A DNA stretch of 64,000 nt from Meghimatium bilineatum (taxonomy: Eukaryota; Mollusca; Gastropoda; Stylommatophora; Philomycidae), in the NCBI GenBank assembly GCA_034231615.1, contig CM067315.1, forward strand, positions 10,005,915 through 10,069,914. Reading direction: 5' to 3'. Positions 1-11,280 of this stretch are shown here, in pieces. The number at the start of each line of letters is the position of its first letter. The first letter of the stretch is position 1. The notes below the pieces were generated by a model. The model saw nothing but the letters and a program-made list of their open reading frames with translations, was not told the DNA's origin and searched no databases. Made by a program: the position numbers and the translations under genes.

Positions 1-99
1 ACTAGTGACAAACACCATCATTATCACTTTTTGCAATTCTCCAGAAATGATCTTCACTGAACTACAATGATATATAATAATAAGACCCATCATTTATAT

Positions 100-264
100 C
101 TTCTTCTTCTTCATCATCGTTCATTCTCAAACTCCCGCTAGATCTCCCTTGCAGCAGGATGATGGTCCTACTAGACTTCCAGCAGGATGTAGTCCAGAGC
201 ATGGAAATACGTTATGTCGCCGTCTTATTTGCACCAATGGTCCGACACATGCGTCTTTAGAGGA
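100..264 (-). repeat. SINE-2 copy (GAA-tailed)
   Basis: A near full-length copy of the commonest short repeat here, read in minus orientation: body containing GACGCATGTGTCGGACC, GGACTACATCCTGCTGG and GGGAGTTTGAGAATGAACG, ending in a run of GAA units. About 14 full or partial copies occur in the window. Family name is a local label; I cannot match it to a published SINE. Confidence 0.85.
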
Positions 265-1159
265 ATAATTTATATAATCCATCGGGATTGTAGCAAAGCC
301 ACATTTAAAGACATTAGCACAGTACGGTCACCAAATACCTCTGTCTTCAGTCATTCGGAATAGTATAGAAAATCATGCCCAAACCATTTCTTGATTTATC
401 AGTCCAGGATTTTCTTTGTCTGCCTCTTATTCTTCTACCCTTGATTGTACAGTGATATACCATCCTGTGGAACCTGATTAGAATATGAAAAGGATTTCAC
501 ACTTAAATTTGCTTTTTTTGCAGCTACCATGAGAATAATTGTCTACGCTTTATTATTCAAGAGTCTCATGTAGATACATTTTAATATACTTATATTGGTT
601 CTAGTAAATATTTCTTTGATTTTACATAATGTTTCATTCATTTGGGATGGTGTTTCATTGGTTTGTGATAATATTTTATTGATTCACTGTAATGGCATTT
701 TAGTTCTTGTAATATAATGAGCAAGTTAATACTAACTTTGAAAATATATAAGATTGAAATACTAAGATATTTCCATGGCTACTATTTCCAAGATTAAGAT
801 CTTGAAACAAGGATTTTTCCATCTAGAGTAGTATTTTCTAAGGGAACACCTGAACAGTATTGAAACCATGCAGTCATTTCAACTGTGTACTAAAAAATTA
901 CCACCATGATATTTATCAATAAATGGTTGCAAACTTTCATATGATTGGATGTTTGCACACAGAATGGTGGTACATAATCCATCAGCTCGCGTCAGGTGTT
1001 GTTGTTACACCCCGGGGGAGGAGATTCTCTATATTATCTCTATATATTCTCTCTGTTACTGATTGCATGATAAGGAAAAGGGTTTGAAATTGAAGTCACC
1101 AGAGGAGAGCTTTTTGCGGGGCCCAGAAGAATGATTATTAGCTTCATGACTGTATAACC
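265..1159. other. No recognised feature
   Basis: AT-rich sequence without an ORF, long repeat or known element that I can name. Short phrases near 1140 run into the LINE fragment that follows. Confidence 0.5.
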
Positions 1160-1360
1160 AAATGAGATCAGGGTACAAAGCCAGAGGAATACCACAGAAA
1201 AATTGGATAGAAAACGTCAGGGACATCATGAACAGACACGGTCATGGCACAGCTGAGGCCACACATCTGGCTTTAGAACGCAAGCTCGCGCTCCAATCAC
1301 CCCTACGCTTAACGGCAAGAATGGATCACAATCCACCTGGGGAAAGACAATAGACAATAG
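1160..1360 (+). pseudogene. LINE-X 3' end: C-terminal reverse-transcriptase tail
   Basis: The translation MRSGYKARGIPQKNWIENVR continues to HGHGTAEATHLALERK and ends PPGERQ at a stop. This is the basic C-terminal tail of a non-LTR polyprotein and recurs in five other places (4041, 20280, 27180, 28765, 38985). Truncated at the 5' side, so inactive. Confidence 0.75.
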
Positions 1361-1480
1361 AAGAATGATGATTAATCAGCATAGAACCAGAACTGTCAGC
1401 AGAGGTGTAATGGAGGATACACTTAGGAAGAGATTGGAGCACCTATGATTTGTCCGGAGTGCAGTGATGATGATCCGACG
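1361..1480 (+). repeat. LINE 3' untranslated fragment with TGA tail
   Basis: Ends GGAGTGCAGTGATGATGATCC, matching the 3' end of the RNase H LINE at 7791-7915 (GGAGTGCCGTGATGATGATG). Confidence 0.55.
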
Positions 1481-1485
1481 ATTAA

Positions 1486-1680
1486 CTAACTTCTGGCACA
1501 TGTTTTAGACACATAGACCCTTCGGAGTAGGAGGTTTCTTAAACATTGATAAACTCTGAAAGTTGAAGTTGTTCTGGGAATGTATGAAAACTCTGGAGAA
1601 ACCGCCCATTGCACATAGTAAACAAGAGCTTTGTCATTCCTAATTCCTGGGTAACAACAAAATAAGAAATCCATGTGAAG
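1486..1680 (+). repeat. Dispersed repeat H
   Basis: Shares TAGACCCTTC, CTGAAAGTTGAAGT, CCATTGCACATAG and AATTCCTGG with 31263-31425, and in part with 35860-35975. Non-coding; class unknown. Confidence 0.6.
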
Positions 1681-1726
1681 GTATATACAACTTATCTATA
1701 ATCAGCAAGCTAAAATAATTATCATC

Positions 1727-1960
1727 TTATGTAATCCTCAACAGAGGACGATGGTGATAGAATCCTACAGAAGCAGGCATTGTGGAGTTGTGTCCTGTTC
1801 TAAGACATGAAATAGCAACTTTTTCTGGCCTGTTTATAATTTCATAGCCATTTTGTGCTGGTGTTTGTGACTTTCTGATTGATTTCATCATCTGTTTCTT
1901 CTGATGGTAAGTGATTGATACATCTGGTTGGTCATCCATAGTACCCTCCTTAAGACCAAT
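1727..1960 (-). pseudogene. RNase H-type LINE C-terminal fragment
   Basis: Minus translation includes DQPDVSITYHQKKQMMKSIR and INRPEKVAISCLRTGHN, closely matching the better preserved copy at 53361-54171. Interrupted after GHN. Confidence 0.75.
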
Positions 1961-2481
1961 GGGAATTTAACCACTCCATTCTAACAGCACCGAATCACCT
2001 GACAACTAGAGTAAACAGGTTTTTCCGTACTTGACTAACCATATCCTCCTTAGCTAATTTCAAAAGTGACAAATTCATACTCAATCGAGGTTTACAAGCA
2101 AACAACAAAATTAAGTTCATAACTTAGCAAAAATAGCATAACTGCACTCCAAACAAACTATAATGACTAATTTTCTAACTACAAGCCCTAAATGTTAACA
2201 TTACTGCTTGTTCTTATAACTTGTCCATTGAAAAAAAGTAGATCACGTTATTCAAGAAAAGTGTTGATTCTACCAGATCTGTAGATGTAAATCACAAGAC
2301 AGAACAGAAAGTACAGTTTTTTACTATATTTTGGAAGAATATGGTGCCTCATTGACTTTGTGTGATAACAGAGATTTTGTGATATCACCTCAGATTCTTG
2401 TAACATTCCAGTGTGCAGATTCCGGAGATGCGATCAAGATCAGTATTTACTCATCCACTCGTGATTGTTATTTTCTTTTGT
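1961..2481. other. No recognised feature
   Basis: AT-rich, no credible coding segment or repeat unit seen before the array that follows. Confidence 0.5.
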
Positions 2482-3675
2482 TGTAATAGAGGAATGTTAA
2501 ACTTTTACTAGCTTCACGAGTGTGGTAATAGAGAAATGTTAAACTGTTATTAGCTTCATGACTGTGGTAATAAGGAAATGTTAAACTGCTATTAGCTTCA
2601 TGGCTGTGGTAATAAGGAATGTTAAACTGCTATTAGCTTCATGGCTGTGGTAATAAGGAAATGTTAAACTGCTATTAGCTGCATGACTGTGGTAATAAGG
2701 AAATGTTAAACTGTTATTAGCTTCATGGCTGTGGTAATAAGGAATGTTAAACTGTTATTAGCTGCATGGCTGTGGTAATAAGGAAATGTTAAACTGTTAT
2801 TAGCATCATGACTGTGGTAATAAGGGAATGTTAAACTGCTATTAGCTGCATGACTGTGGTAATAAGGGAATGTTAAACTGTTATTAGCTGCATGGCTGTG
2901 GTAATAAGGGAATGTTAAACTGTTATTAGCTGCATGACTGTGGTAATAAGGGAATGTTAAACTGTTATTAGCTTCATGGCTGTGGTAATAAGGAATGTTA
3001 AACTGTTATTAGCTGCATGGCTGTGGTAATAAGGAAATGTTAAACTGTTATTAGCTTCATGGCTGTGGTAATAAGGGAATGTTAAACTGTTATTAGCTTC
3101 ATGGCTGTGGTAATAAGGAATGTTAAACTGTTATTAGCTGCATGGCTGTGGTAATAAGGAAATGTTAAACTGTTATTAGCTTCATGGCTGTGGTAATAAG
3201 GAAATGTTAAACTGTTATTAGCTTCATGGCTGTGGTAATAAGGGAATGTTAAACTGTTATTAGCTTCATGGCTGTGGTAATAAGGAATGTTAAACTGTTA
3301 TTAGCTGCATGGCTGTGGTAATAAGGAAATGTTAAACTGTTATTAGCTTCATGGCTGTGGTAATAAGGGAATGTTAAACTGTTATTAGCTTCATGGCTGT
3401 GGTAATAAGGAATGTTAAACTGTTATTAGCTGCATGACTGTGGTAATAAGGGAATGTTAAACTGTTATTAGCTTCATGACTGTGGTAATAAGGGAATGTT
3501 AAACTGTTATTAGCTTCATGACTGTGGTAATAAGGGAATGTTAAACTGTTATTAGCTTCATGACTGTGGTAATAGAGAAATGTTAAACTGTTAGTAGCTT
3601 CATGACTGTGGTAATAGAGAAATGTTAAACTGTTATTAGCTTCATGACTGTGGTAATAAGGAAATGCTGTTACTA
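2482..3675. repeat. Minisatellite TR1, ~42-bp unit, ~28 copies
   Basis: Unit contains AATGTTAAACTGTTATTAG and CATGGCTGTGGTAATAAGG. Copies vary mainly at TTCATG/TGCATG, GGCTG/GACTG and in the length of the A/G run (AGGAA, AGGAAA, AGGGAA); outer copies are the most diverged. The unit length is not a fixed multiple of three and there is no open frame. Confidence 0.97.
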
Positions 3676-4040
3676 GGCACTTGATTGTTTTTTTAAAACT
3701 ATAGTCAGATGTTATTTGTTTGCATTGACTCTAATAACTGCAGATTTTTCTCTGTAATTTAACGCATTTTATTGTGCTACTATTTGCAGCACAGCTACTA
3801 TATTTTGCACTCTTTGGCCTAGCACATTCTATTTCATCATGCCTTCCTTGCTAATGTCTTTCCTCCAAATTCTCTATAAAACACTAGCTATGTTCAGAAA
3901 TTTTTTATGATGCAGTTGTTTCCCCTAGACACCGAACACCACGAGATTAGTTTTTGGAGGAAATAACTTTTTCCGAGGAAATAACGATTATGACTCTGGT
4001 TGGAAATTTGTTTGAAAAGGAAACACTTTTCAGTAGATTG
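3676..4040. other. No recognised feature
   Basis: No coding exon or repeat recognised. Confidence 0.45.
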
Positions 4041-4232
4041 GATCTGAAAAGTTGGAATATAGACCAAGAAAGCGATGGATAGTAAACATCAAGAAAACCT
4101 TGAACAAAAATGGACTAAATGCAACCACAGTGACACATCTGGCCTTGGAATGACAGCTTAAGCTCCCAAACTTATGGTTAAAGGCAAGTGTGAATACGAT
4201 CAACCATCATTCACCTGGGAATAGACAATAGA
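4041..4232 (+). pseudogene. LINE-X 3' end, degenerate
   Basis: DNA matches the 1160 copy (GGACTAAATGCAACCACAG, TGACACATCTGGCCTTGGAA, ACCTGGGAATAGACAATAGA) but the frame is broken by stops and indels. Confidence 0.65.
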
Positions 4233-4261
4233 ATCCCATATAGGAGCCTTGGTTTTGTCGT

Positions 4262-4520
4262 TTTTCGCCAGTTAACCTGACTTTGGTGAGAGAAGTCACT
4301 CGCCAATTGACCCACAAACCTGGTTTTGTCATGATAAGTTGCTCACCAGTAAACCAGGTTTTGTCATAAGTTACTCACCAGTAAACCAGGTTTTGTCATA
4401 AGTCATGCACCAGTTGTCCATTAGACCAGGTTTTGTCATGATACGTCACTTACTAGTTGACCAGTAAACCTGGTTTTGTTGTGATGAGTTATTCACCAGT
4501 AAATCTGGTTTCTAGTTCAC
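4262..4520. repeat. Imperfect tandem repeat TR2
   Basis: About six diverged units built on ACCAGTAAACCAGGTTTTGT and CATAAGTTACTC, spaced ~40-60 bp. Confidence 0.8.
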
Positions 4521-5240
4521 TCATTACTCATGGTTTGAAATAAAAAAATTGCTCCCTGGTTCAACCAGCTGCAAGGAAGTATGATAACAGGGATTCATGC
4601 TCTAGAGAGGTCGAGGAATGGCTGCACTGATAAAGAGCAAGTTCTGTAAGTGATGCTAGTCAAACTATTTCTGGTCAACCACTGACTAGGCAGCTGAGCA
4701 GCACTTATGGGAAAACTGTGTGCAGTGACGCTGGTTCCTAACTCAGTTTAAGGTTACCTTACATTTTATATGACACTATATAATACTCACAGAAGTCTGG
4801 ACAACTAATCATTTCTTATGATATCTTTTGTCTGGCTTGACTTAGAAGAATGGCTGTAACATAATTCACTTGACTTAAATGTTTATGAATGGGTTTATAT
4901 TCTCATATTTCGTCATAGAAATGTGTTTAACACATCATAAAATGGTATGGTATCCATGTTTGAGACTATACATTTAGGCTATTAACATGATTGCTGTACA
5001 CCTCTTTACATAGCAATATATTTCATTGTTTCATTTTATAACTGTATTTGGATACTTTTGTAGAATGCCTCCTCAACGCAAATAACGTCAATGTTCTCTC
5101 AAACAGGTTTCAGTAGATATCACGGTGCATAAAATGATATTTTGACTGTTAATTACAGTAGGGGTTAGGGTAGCTTTAGAGAAGATTAGCATTAGGGTTG
5201 GAGGGAGGCCTATGGGTAGGGTTCATTTATTCATTTATTG
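4521..5240. other. No recognised feature
   Basis: No gene seen; the last ~100 bp is GGGTTAG/AGGG-rich but not a regular telomere-type array. Confidence 0.45.
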
Positions 5241-5250
5241 TTAGGTTTAA

Positions 5251-5515
5251 GTAAGTAAAGTAACCAATAGCATTTATTAATGCCGTAGGGGTGCGAGATG
5301 TTAGCGATCTCACATTTCAATGGCTCTGCAAATGAGGGCGGTAGCCATCTCCTCTCCCTCGCAGTCTTTACTTCTCGGATTAATCCGGTACCCATTTAAG
5401 GCTGGGTCGACCCGGGAGCCGTTGCGATCTGAAAAACATTTCCGCCTCATTGGGGAATGAACCCAGGACCACTCATATGCGAAGCCAGTGCGCTAATGTG
5501 GCTCCTTAGGTTTAA
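5251..5515 (-). repeat. tRNA-derived SINE-5 with 10-bp target-site duplication
   Basis: The right end read on the minus strand looks like a tRNA head: TTAGCGCACTGG fits an A box and GGTCCTGGGTTCATTCCCC fits a B box. The 265-bp element is flanked by perfect TTAGGTTTAA repeats at 5241-5250 and 5516-5525, as expected for LINE-mediated retroposition. Only one copy in the window. Confidence 0.8.
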
Positions 5516-5525
5516 CCCTATTGCA

Positions 5526-6329
5526 AACCATAGCAGTGACACGAAACCTAACACTGACCCTTTATTTTTGTATGTGTTCCTATCTATAGGTTGATTAAAT
5601 TCATTTAATAATTACCATATTATCCAACATAACTTACAAATTTATCTCAGTTACATCATCCTGTGTGTGCTCATTCCGCCATCTTGGGAATCTACGCCAT
5701 TTACAGAAACCCATTTTGACAATATTGTTTGTTTCAAGGGTGAATTTTGTCAAAGTAACTATATTTGTATTTTTGTTCCATTATAGAACTATTTTCCTTG
5801 AAGTTTAATAAAAGATGATGGATATAGGTTTATGATGATATAAGTTGATGTCATTAACATTCCGGTTCATACTAGGTAATCATGATCATTTCAGTCACAC
5901 TACATAATCTTTTTTGTTCACGCTAGATAATCATAATCAATCTTTCTGGGTTCACACTAGATAATTATGACACTCCAGTTCACATTTGGTGGTTGCAATT
6001 TGAAAGTATTTGAATTTCTGTATACAATGTCAGTTACAATTTTTAATTATGCCGCCTTTATTTCTATTGCACATCTCACTCCGATCTGTGATCTGCTTAA
6101 AACATGGTATGCTTTGAGTGTGATTCACTGAAAAACTTGTAATAGAAGAGCTCAACAGAATTTGTGGTGCAGACTGGTTATAACACAATAATAGTATGCA
6201 TGTGATATTCGTGTTGACATATGGTTGCGGAAATTGGAAAATGACAAAAACGCTGGAGAAGAAATTGAACACATTTGAATATTTAAGTGTCTGAGAAGAC
6301 TTAAATATTTGTTGAGAATAATTCAAGTC
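5526..6329. other. No gene; short degenerate repeat at ~5860-5965
   Basis: Three or four loose copies of TTCACACTAGATAATCAT lie at about 5865-5965. Nothing else recognised. Confidence 0.45.
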
Positions 6330-6655
6330 AAACATGCAAGTAAGAGAAGACACCAAATAGCAATATGTTTCTACAGCAATCAGAAGAAAACGATGGACTT
6401 ATATCGGACACGTACTAAGCATGAATGAAAACAGACTGCCGCTATAAGTATTAAAATGGGTACCAGATGGTAAATGAAATAGAGGAAGACCAAGAGAGAT
6501 TCTTCATAGAACAACCATCAAATAGGGTATGACTATGGGTATCAACAACATGCAAGAATTACACACAGTAGCATCACGTCACTCAAACTTGAGAGCTCTG
6601 GTTTCTGTTTTATGCACAGTGTTGGACACTGAAGGAAGATAGATACCGGGTAGTG
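6330..6655 (+). pseudogene. Non-LTR reverse-transcriptase C-terminal fragment
   Basis: Broken translation reads IRRKRWTYIGHVLSMNENRL, NRGRPREILHRTTI and SNLRALVSVLCT, the usual C-terminal tail of RTE-type elements. Contains stops at several places. Confidence 0.75.
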
Positions 6656-6852
6656 TACAGTGCTTGGGACATTGACTGTTCAATGCAGAGAGAAATGTAT
6701 TAGGGAAGAAAGTGGGGGCTTTCTATACAACCACTAGTAGTACGATGATACAGATGATGGCGATGTTCAAGGCAATAACATGGCTGGAGTCTAAGAGTTG
6801 TACATGTCTGTTTTCTTATTGATTCTATGAGTATGCTTTGATAGATTCTTCA

Positions 6853-7320
6853 GTGTTCATTCTCAAACTCCCACTGGATCTCTCTTGTAGAAGGACAACA
6901 TTCTCAAACTCCCGCTGGATCTCTCTTGTAGCAGGACCACATTCTCAAACTCCCGTTGGATCTCTCTTGTAGCAGGACCACATTCTCAAACTCCTGCTGG
7001 ATCTCTCTTGTAGCAGGACCACATTCTCAAACTCCCACTGGATCTCTCTTGTAGAAGGACAACATCCTCAAACTCCTGCTGGATCTCTCTTGTAGCAGAA
7101 CAACATTCTCAAACTCCCACTGGATTTCTCTTATAGCAGGACCACATTCTCAAACTCCCACTGGATCTCTCTTGTAGCAAGACCACATTCTCAAACTCCC
7201 GTTGGATCTCTCTTGTAGCAGGACAACATTCTCAAACTCCCACTAGACTTACAGCAGATGGAAATACATTATATCACTATTTTATTTGCACCTAAAGCCC
7301 GAGACATCAGTCTTCAGCGA
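6853..7320 (-). repeat. SINE-2 copy with its tail-end 41-bp segment amplified ~10-fold
   Basis: Nine full 41-bp units (CATTCTCAAACTCCC, GGATCTCTCTTGTAGCAGGA) precede a truncated tenth joined to a degraded SINE-2 body ending near 7320. The unit equals the last segment of SINE-2 before the GAA tail, so the array arose inside a SINE. Confidence 0.9.
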
Positions 7321-7333
7321 GTGAAATAGTCAG

Positions 7334-7925
7334 TTGGACTATTTACACCATCAGTGGTTGCAGTTGTTTATGAAGTCTGTGCTGAAGAGAGCTACCTTCA
7401 TTTTTGTAACTAGATATGTGGGTGTTAGGGGAAATAAAATAGCAGACAGACTTGCTCCAGTGACTTGTGGTAATTCAATGGATCATGTTTATATTTTTAA
7501 TGCAATCAAAGAGTTAGACCAGTTGGAATATGTGAGGTGTATTTATTCTTTCAGGTTTAGGGCTAGAATGAAGGACCTGGGAGAGAAGCATGATGTTGCG
7601 AGAAATTAATGGCATATATCTACTTCTTCAGAGTTCATTCTCAAACTCCCACTGGATCTCTCTTGTAGCAGGACCATGGTCCTATTAGATTTCCAGAAGG
7701 ATGTAGTCCAGAGAATGGAAATGCATTGTGATGTCGTTTTATTTTCACCAATGGCCCGACAGATCTGTCTTTGACAGAAATGGCATATATAAAAAGTAGA
7801 GATCACAGAACAGGAATAGTCAGTTATGACATGCCTAAAGAACATATTGAATATGAGATCAGAACACCTAATGTTATGTTCGGAGTGCCGTGATGATGAT
7901 GATGATGAACGGATGACTAACAATA
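7334..7925 (+). pseudogene. RNase H-domain LINE 3' end, split by a SINE-2
   Basis: Translation contains RATFIFVTRYVGVRGNKIAD and RLAPV, the C-terminal RNase H motif of I-group non-LTR elements. Codons run to ARN-stop at 7609, a SINE-2 interrupts, and the 3' end resumes at 7791 and finishes in TGATGATGATGATGA. The 5' part and reverse transcriptase are missing. Confidence 0.8.
7620..7778 (-). repeat. SINE-2 inserted into a LINE, 12-bp duplication
   Basis: Flanked by AATGGCATATAT at 7608-7619 and 7779-7790. Orientation is opposite to the host LINE. Confidence 0.92.
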
Positions 7926-8659
7926 TTAGTACAATATTGTGACATAAAACTTCTCTTAAACCAAGGATAACATTGTATATTAAATTTTATTTAAGAAATC
8001 ACTAGTTGTCAATAACCATATAGAGGAGTTCATATCTGTCAATCATACAGATTTTCTGTAATCTGTGTAAAATATACTAAGTTTAACTAAATACTGCCAT
8101 ACTGTTCTGTAATTTTTACCTTTAGTAAAATACTCTTTATGCAGAATTTGGGGGTCAAAATAAAGAATTTGGAGGTTATTTTAAGATAACAAACAGATTG
8201 ATGTTTCTGGTAGTTGGCAAGTATGGGAGTAGTCAGTAAAATTAATTTCTAGTAGTTGGCAGGTATGGGAGTATTCAGTAAAATTAAATGCAAATTATGT
8301 AATATCAATAAATAATTATACATGTTTCCTAAGCACACAATTTATTTATTATGTTTCTCCTGCAAGGAGACAAACTGCAATGGCTGCTTACTTCCACTGG
8401 AGTAACACAGAAATAATGTCTTGTGTACACATAATGGCTTTATATATATATATATATATATAACTCTTGTTTATATGATCATTGCTTTGTTTTCCAAATG
8501 GTTTTATTGAATTGTGTTTACTCTCTTCCAACATTCAAGACATTCTCACAAGGTTAATGTTATCATGTTTCTACCATGTTTGGTATGAAATAAATGATAT
8601 ATCACAAAATGCTTGCAAATTGGATTTTATTGTTTTTTTAGTCTTTTTGTGTCCATATA
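7926..8659. other. No gene; TA dinucleotide run at ~8440-8462
   Basis: A short duplicated phrase, AGTAGTTGGCAGGTATGGGAG, lies near 8210-8275 in two copies, and a (TA)n microsatellite near 8440. No coding sequence recognised. Confidence 0.5.
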
Positions 8660-8905
8660 TACTGACATGAGATTTTTTTTATTGTGTTACTGCATGTTTT
8701 CCTGTGAAGGAGTGCAGGGAGGGTTTATATGGGCTGTGGAAATAAAGGCTGCTTTGTCATAACAGAAGCTGCGATGTACATAGGAAGGATTTTGATTGTA
8801 CCTCTGAAATAAAAAATCCTGTCCCAGCCGTGGATTGAACTCGAGTCTGAGAATGGCATTCTAACCACATGGCCATGCACTCCACTTTATCATGAAATGT
8901 CGGCT
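8660..8905 (-). repeat. SINE-4 copy (tRNA-like head)
   Basis: Minus strand: GTTCAATCCACGGCTGGGACAGG head followed by TGTACAT..., AAAGCAGCCTTTATTTCCACAGCCC and CTCCTTCACAGGAAAACATG. Same order as the + copies at 13831 and 30811. Confidence 0.7.
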
Positions 8906-8910
8906 CTAAA

Positions 8911-9620
8911 AGCATAAAAGAGTGAGTTCACTGTACTCAGGTTACCCCATATGTACTCCGTCCCTCTCAACAATGTCAGGCTGCCTGCCGAGAGTGCCAC
9001 TCATAGCACATAGCTTCAAGTAATAAACCCAGGGATCTCTGGAAAAATGCACTTTATAAACAAGATGTGAATGAGATTCTAACCTGCAACCTGTTGTGCA
9101 CAAAGCAAATGGTTTAATAACTGTGCCAATGTGATTCCCAAATGTGTGAGATGCGGAATCTTGAGTATGAAAGAAATCTCTAGTTGGAACCACCACACTG
9201 CATGTAGGATACACACGCCAATTCCCCCATATTTTCCTGGAATCTTGACAACCAGTAACAAACAGGCATGGGCTGCTCAAGAATGAAAATGTGCAGCTCT
9301 GTATAAAAGAATAGTACGTACATAAAACACAAGTTTTGTCATAGTTTTACGAAGACCAACAGGCTATTAGACTATGTGTTATATGAACGAAATCATACAA
9401 ATAGCAATATACAAGACATTCTCAACTTAAGGTCTTTATCAATAAAATACAAAACAAACTGAATAAACAGTAAAAACTATGGTAATATCACAGAGGTACT
9501 AGAATGCAGACATTAACAGTATGACATCCAAGGTAACAAGAAGTTCATTGACAGATCAACCTGACTGCAAATGGAGCCATACATACTCCATTATCCTCCT
9601 CAAGATAAAACTCTGTTTAA
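8911..9620. other. No clear gene; possible tRNA-like SINE remnant at 9010-9110
   Basis: On the minus strand GGTTGCAGGTTAGAATCTC resembles a decayed B box. Overlapping short open frames here have no recognisable domain. Confidence 0.35.
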
Positions 9621-9624
9621 AGTG

Positions 9625-9780
9625 AGTAGGTTCGACTCCCGGGGAAGACCTGGTTTTTTTATGTTGGATAATAAATTAAAATGCTCAACCTGTACATGGC
9701 AACAGCAAGGACAAGCAGCCTTTATCACACAATCCACTCGCAGTCTCTCTGCAACTCCCTAATAGGAAACATGCAGTATT
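9625..9780 (+). repeat. SINE-4-like copy, diverged
   Basis: Starts GTAGGTTCGACTCCCGGGG (B-box-like) and ends TAGGAAACATGCAGTATTGAC, comparable to the SINE-4 end GGAAAACATGCAGTA. The interior differs. Confidence 0.55.
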
Positions 9781-9880
9781 GACTGACCCCCATCCACTAT
9801 GTGCTGGTTTACCAGTCTCCTCTGACTACCTTCATAGTTTTCCTGTTTTCTAATTGAACCATACCATTACTGCATTCTGT

Positions 9881-10030
9881 TCTTCAGCGTTCATTCTCAA
9901 ACCTCACTGGATCTCTCTTGTAGCAGAACAATGATCCTACTAGAGTTTCAGCAGAAAGTAGTCCAAGAAATGGAACTGCGTTGTGTCACCGTTTTATTTT
10001 TCGTCAATGCCCCAGCATCCATCTTCGAGG
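9881..10030 (-). repeat. SINE-2 copy
   Basis: Complete but diverged, with TTCATTCTCAAACC and TTGTAGCAGAAC at the tail side and a decayed head. Confidence 0.85.
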
Positions 10031-10230
10031 GATGTAGTCTGTTCAAGATTGCACATTCACAGTCTGTGACATCGTTCAGTCGCCATATCTCTCTGAGGGT
10101 ATATCAGAATATCAGCTAGATCCATTTCTCATCTAATTCCCGTCGTATGTATGTTTTCAGGCAAGAGGGGATTTTACCTTTTAAAAAAAGGTCTTTCTGC
10201 AGATTTTAATTCACTGCTTTTGATAAGGAA

Positions 10231-10386
10231 TTTCTTCTTGAGCCTTCATTCTCAAACTCCTGCTGGATCTCTCTTGTAGCAGGACAGTGCTCCTACTAGA
10301 TTTCCAGCAAGATGTAGTCCAGAGAATGGAAATGTCTTTTGTCGCCGTTTAGTTTACACCAATGTCCCGACACATCCGTGTTCAGC
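10231..10386 (-). repeat. SINE-2 copy
   Basis: Complete copy from TTTCTTCTTG (tail) to CCGACACATCCGTGTTCAGC (head). Confidence 0.87.
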
Positions 10387-10457
10387 TAAAAGGAATTTGA
10401 TTACCTATTTTGTGGAAAATTGCTAGTGGGGGTGGGGGTTAACCCACTTTTTGTTTG

Positions 10458-11071
10458 AATTCCTAGTACTAAAGTCATGTAATTCCTAGTACTAAAGTCA
10501 TGTAATTCCTAGTACTAAATGTCATGTAATTCCTAGTACTAAAAGTCATGTAATTCCTAGTACTAAAGTCATGTAATTCATAGTACTAAAGTCATGTAAT
10601 TCCTAGTACTAAAAGTCATGTATTCCTAGTACTAAATGTCATGTAATTCCTAGTACTAAATGTCATGTAATTCCTAGTACTAAATGTCATGTAATTTCTA
10701 GTACTAAAAGTCATGTAATTCCTAGTACTAAATGTCATGTAATTCCTAGTACTAAAAGTCATGTAATTCCTAGTACTAAATGTCATGTAATTCCTAGTAC
10801 TAAATGTCATGTAATTCCTAGTACTAAATGTCATGTAATTCCTAGTACTAAAGTCATGTAATTCCTAGTACTAAAAGTCATGTAATTCCTAGTACTAAAG
10901 TCATGTAATTCCAAGTACTAAAGTCATGTAATTCCTAGTACTAAATGTCATGTAATTCCTAGTACTAAAGTCATGTAATTCCTAGTACTAAAGTCATGTA
11001 ATTCCTAGTACTAAATGTCATGTAATTCCTAGTACTAAATGTCATGTAATTCCTAGTACTAAAAGTCATGT
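10458..11071. repeat. Minisatellite TR4, 22-24-bp unit, ~26 copies
   Basis: Unit ATTCCTAGTACTAAA plus (T/A)GTCATGTA; unit length alternates as one base is present or absent after AAA. Shares TAGTACTAAATGTCATGT with arrays TR5 and TR6, 4-5 kb away. The 24-bp copies give a spurious repeated peptide on the minus strand. Confidence 0.97.
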
Positions 11072-11107
11072 TCTGATTTGCTAAGGAGGATAGGATGGGA
11101 AAAACTC

Positions 11108-11113
11108 TTTATT
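11108..11113 (-). promoter_or_regulatory. Possible poly(A) signal for the 453-codon ORF
   Basis: AATAAA on the minus strand, ~168 nt after the stop codon of the minus-strand ORF. It is a common hexamer in AT-rich DNA, so support is weak. Confidence 0.3.
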
Positions 11114-11169
11114 TACCTACAAGCTTGCGAGCATGCCCTGACACATATGAAGCTAGTTCTTATCAGCCT

Positions 11170-11275
11170 TTACTTCTACACTAACTCCAGCCAGTGTTGT
11201 GCACCACTCAATTTTTACTGCACCGCTAACTCCAGCCAGTACTGTGCACCACTAACTCCAGCCAGTGCTGTGATG
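11170..11275. repeat. Short tandem repeat, ~28-bp unit, 3-4 copies
   Basis: CTAACTCCAGCCAGTGTTGTG and CACCACT repeat between TR4 and the end of the minus-strand ORF. Confidence 0.75.
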
Positions 11276-11280
11276 TTTGT

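Noticed and set aside
10616..10834. 72-codon minus-strand frame of repeated MTFSTRNY
   Set aside because: Produced by the 24-bp units of minisatellite TR4; it breaks wherever a 23-bp unit occurs.
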